Source: JADLHS01 sp039806955
GTDB lineage: Bacteria > Verrucomicrobiota > Verrucomicrobiia > Limisphaerales > JADLHS01
Direction: 5' to 3'
Length of the DNA stretch: 64,000 nt
NCBI GenBank assembly: GCA_039806955.1
Contig: JBDHQI010000023.1
Location: forward strand, 1 to 64,000
Numbering within the stretch: the first letter of the stretch is position 1; each line of letters begins with the position of its first letter. The translations under genes were made by a program, and so were the position numbers. The notes under the pieces are model-generated. The model ran no database searches. It saw nothing but the letters and a program-made list of their open reading frames with translations, and was not told where the DNA came from. This document shows positions 62,544 through 64,000 of this stretch, piece by piece.

Positions 62544-63308
62544 ATGCTTCTTAAACTTCAAGGGCCGGTGGTCGGTCAACAACCGAACATTTCGGCGGGC
62601 GGCACGGCCAAAATGAACATTCCCGCGGGACCGCGGGTGGGCGTGCTCTACGCGCAACTGACGGTGACGAAAGCGGCGGGCGGTGCCGGTATCTATTCGA
62701 CGCCCGTGTTATCGAACATCGCCGACCCCAACCGCAACATCGTGGTGAGCATCGGCGGCAAAGACCAACTGATCCGCGCCCCGTTGGAACTGGCCGACGA
62801 TAACGCGCTGCAATCCGACAAGTGTTATGGTTCAGTCTCCTTCTATCAGGACAATGCTTTAGTCAGTACAGTCTATGACGTGCGGAACACAACGCAAGCT
62901 CCGGGGATTGCCGCGAACAAGGCGACGACGACGGTGTTTCAATTACCGATTTATTTTTTCCAGCCGTGGCGCAAGGATTTGACCATTGCGGAAAGCTACG
63001 CGCTGCCGACGACGTTCAGCAACGGCACGAATCTGCCGGTGCTACAAGTGTCGGTGCCGATTGCGCCCCCTGGGATGGACTTGAGCGGTCATGAAGCGTT
63101 TTTCTGGATGTCCTATGACGAATTGCCGGGGACGCCGGTCAACGACGTGCCGCTCAACGCCAGCACCCCGGGCAAAGCCATTTTGGACACGGACAATGCC
63201 GCGCCCGGGGCGCGGTTGCTGACGTGGCTCAAAACGCATTGGCCCCTCGTCGCGGGCCTCGCGCTGGCTGTGGGCTTTTTGATTTTCCAACGCAAGCGAA
63301 CACGCTGA
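62544..63308 (+). CDS. P2-like double-jelly-roll major capsid protein
   Basis: 254 residues. Starts LKLQGPVVGQQPNISAGGTAKMNIPAGP with strands typical of a viral jelly roll; VFQLPIYFFQPWRKDLTIAESYALPTTF (a PWRK-x-x-T...ALPT pattern) and LPVLQVSVPIAPPGMDLS match P2-like (PM2-type) capsid proteins I recall, which run to about 270 residues. The C-terminus carries a TM helix (about 228-249, WPLVAGLALAVGFLIF) and a basic end, which is unusual for capsid proteins and would anchor the shell to a membrane. No Shine-Dalgarno. It overlaps the next gene by one base (TGATG). Confidence 0.6.
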   Translation: MLLKLQGPVVGQQPNISAGGTAKMNIPAGPRVGVLYAQLTVTKAAGGAGIYSTPVLSNIADPNRNIVVSIGGKDQLIRAPLELADDNALQSDKCYGSVSFYQDNALVSTVYDVRNTTQAPGIAANKATTTVFQLPIYFFQPWRKDLTIAESYALPTTFSNGTNLPVLQVSVPIAPPGMDLSGHEAFFWMSYDELPGTPVNDVPLNASTPGKAILDTDNAAPGARLLTWLKTHWPLVAGLALAVGFLIFQRKRTR

Positions 63309-64000
63309 TGAACACGATTACCCAACTGGCGGACGCGCATCCGTTCAACAAAGATTACACCGTCGAAATTCCCGCCACGGGCCGTCCGGTGCGCGTGGAC
63401 GCGGCGGGCCTGTTCTTCATGGCGTCGGATTCCACGACGGCCTTTCCGTTCGACATGAGTTTCGATGGACAATCGTGGTTCCGATGGAACGTCGGCCTTG
63501 CGTTGCCGTGGCCCACAGGGTTCAAATCGGTTTGGTTCCGCTCGATTGACGGCGTGGCGGTGTCTTTGATTTTTTACGCGGGCAACCTGCCGCCAGCGGA
63601 TTCGCGTCTGACCATTGTGCGCGACCCGAACCATTACCAGCTTTTCAATTTTCAAGTCGCGCCGACGCTGACCAAAGCTTTTAACACGGCCAGCATCGCC
63701 GGAGGTGGCGCGTCTATTTCCTCCAACAAGGATATGGGTTGGCCGCCGGCGCACCCCATTGATCCGCGCCTTCTGGCAACAGGCCGAACTTTCTTTGTGA
63801 CCAAATGTTACCCATTGATGCGAGTCTCAATAACCTGCGCCTCCAACGGTTTGGGCAACGGCAATCCAACAATGGATTGCCGTTCGCTTTTTCGCCAAGG
63901 CCACAAATCCCGCGCCCGGAGCCCCATCCCCCAAAATGTGGCTATAGGCAAACCCGGCTTTCTGGCGAACAATACCCGGGCTGCCAGTGCCAAGCGATTC
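63308..64000 (+). CDS. Second capsid-type protein, runs off the window
   Basis: 231+ residues, incomplete at the right edge. The N-terminal 150 residues look structural: ITQLADAHPFNKDYTVEIPATG, AAGLFFMASDSTTAFPFDMS, FKSVWFRSIDGVAVSLIFYAGNLPPADSRL, as seen in the gene next to P2-like capsid proteins (minor capsid or penton-type). The part after about residue 165 is less protein-like and passes a terminator-like hairpin (63857-63893), so the true end may be earlier or the sequence may carry an error. The ATG overlaps the capsid stop. Confidence 0.55.
   Translation, partial: MNTITQLADAHPFNKDYTVEIPATGRPVRVDAAGLFFMASDSTTAFPFDMSFDGQSWFRWNVGLALPWPTGFKSVWFRSIDGVAVSLIFYAGNLPPADSRLTIVRDPNHYQLFNFQVAPTLTKAFNTASIAGGGASISSNKDMGWPPAHPIDPRLLATGRTFFVTKCYPLMRVSITCASNGLGNGNPTMDCRSLFRQGHKSRARSPIPQNVAIGKPGFLANNTRAASAKRF
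63804..64000 (+). CDS. Alternative overlapping ORF at the right edge
   Basis: From the ATG at 63804 (MLPIDASLNNLRLQRFGQ...) a second frame stays open to the end. It reads more like a phage protein start than the tail of the 63308 frame. It may be the next gene, with the 63308 gene ending just before. Incomplete. Confidence 0.3.
63857..63893 (+). terminator. Terminator-like hairpin at the end of the capsid genes
   Basis: AACGGCAATCCA at 63857-63868 and its reverse complement at 63873-63884 form a perfect 12-bp stem with a 4-base loop, followed by CGCTTTTTCG. A plus-strand intrinsic terminator is likely, though an open frame runs through it. Confidence 0.6.

Overview
The window looks like a chromosomal segment of a Gram-negative bacterium of the PVC group, most probably Verrucomicrobiota (Pedosphaera/Limisphaera-like). 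The reasons are a large secreted protein joining a DUF1080 domain, a sorbosone-dehydrogenase-like propeller and a c-type haem C-terminus; decayed prepilin sequence of the type common in these genomes; LPS genes (lpxD, an hldE-type cytidylyltransferase); a pilMNOPQ-like cluster; and fairly high G+C with G/C-ending codons. The lineage is inferred from gene content, not from a marker phylogeny.

Layout. 0.15-8.8 kb: a minus-strand type IV pilus/type II secretion cluster (three prepilin-like minor pseudopilins, a secreted unknown, then PilM, PilN, PilO, PilP-like and a secretin). 8.9-13.7 kb: a LysR regulator and a 1141-residue four-TM coiled-coil protein. 14-24.6 kb: mixed housekeeping genes (aminotransferase, heptose-phosphate nucleotidyltransferase, sugar-isomerase-like protein, YebC, DHFR, NagB, MoxR, epimerase) with lipoproteins. 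25-39.4 kb: Gfo/Idh oxidoreductase, lpxD, PBP4-type carboxypeptidase, RNase III, the 1070-residue PVC protein, a glycosidase-like/epimerase/amidase operon, and ubiX-ubiA. 39.4-53.7 kb: hexapeptide transferase, cysteine desulfurase, dnaN, a DUF455-ATP-grasp-like fusion, scpA-scpB, thiE, murJ, an active/inactive M16 peptidase pair, ferritin. 54.2-60.3 kb: rhaB-rhaA, SGNH hydrolase, infA, an EgtD-like methyltransferase, a divergent dihydropteroate-synthase-like gene and tRNA-Arg(TCT).

60.3-64 kb is different: short genes, a CopG-like regulator, very G/C-rich hairpins, a toxin-antitoxin pair and three genes that read as the morphogenesis core of a tailless double-jelly-roll (DJR) phage: an FtsK/HerA-type packaging ATPase, a P2-like major capsid protein and a second capsid-type protein that runs off the window. 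The ATPase appears frameshifted and internally shortened, so this is either a decaying prophage or an assembly with an error. It is the best candidate for a poorly described system, and it continues beyond base 64000.

All family assignments come from motif reading without database searches. Long open frames opposite real genes are common here because of G+C bias and were left out.
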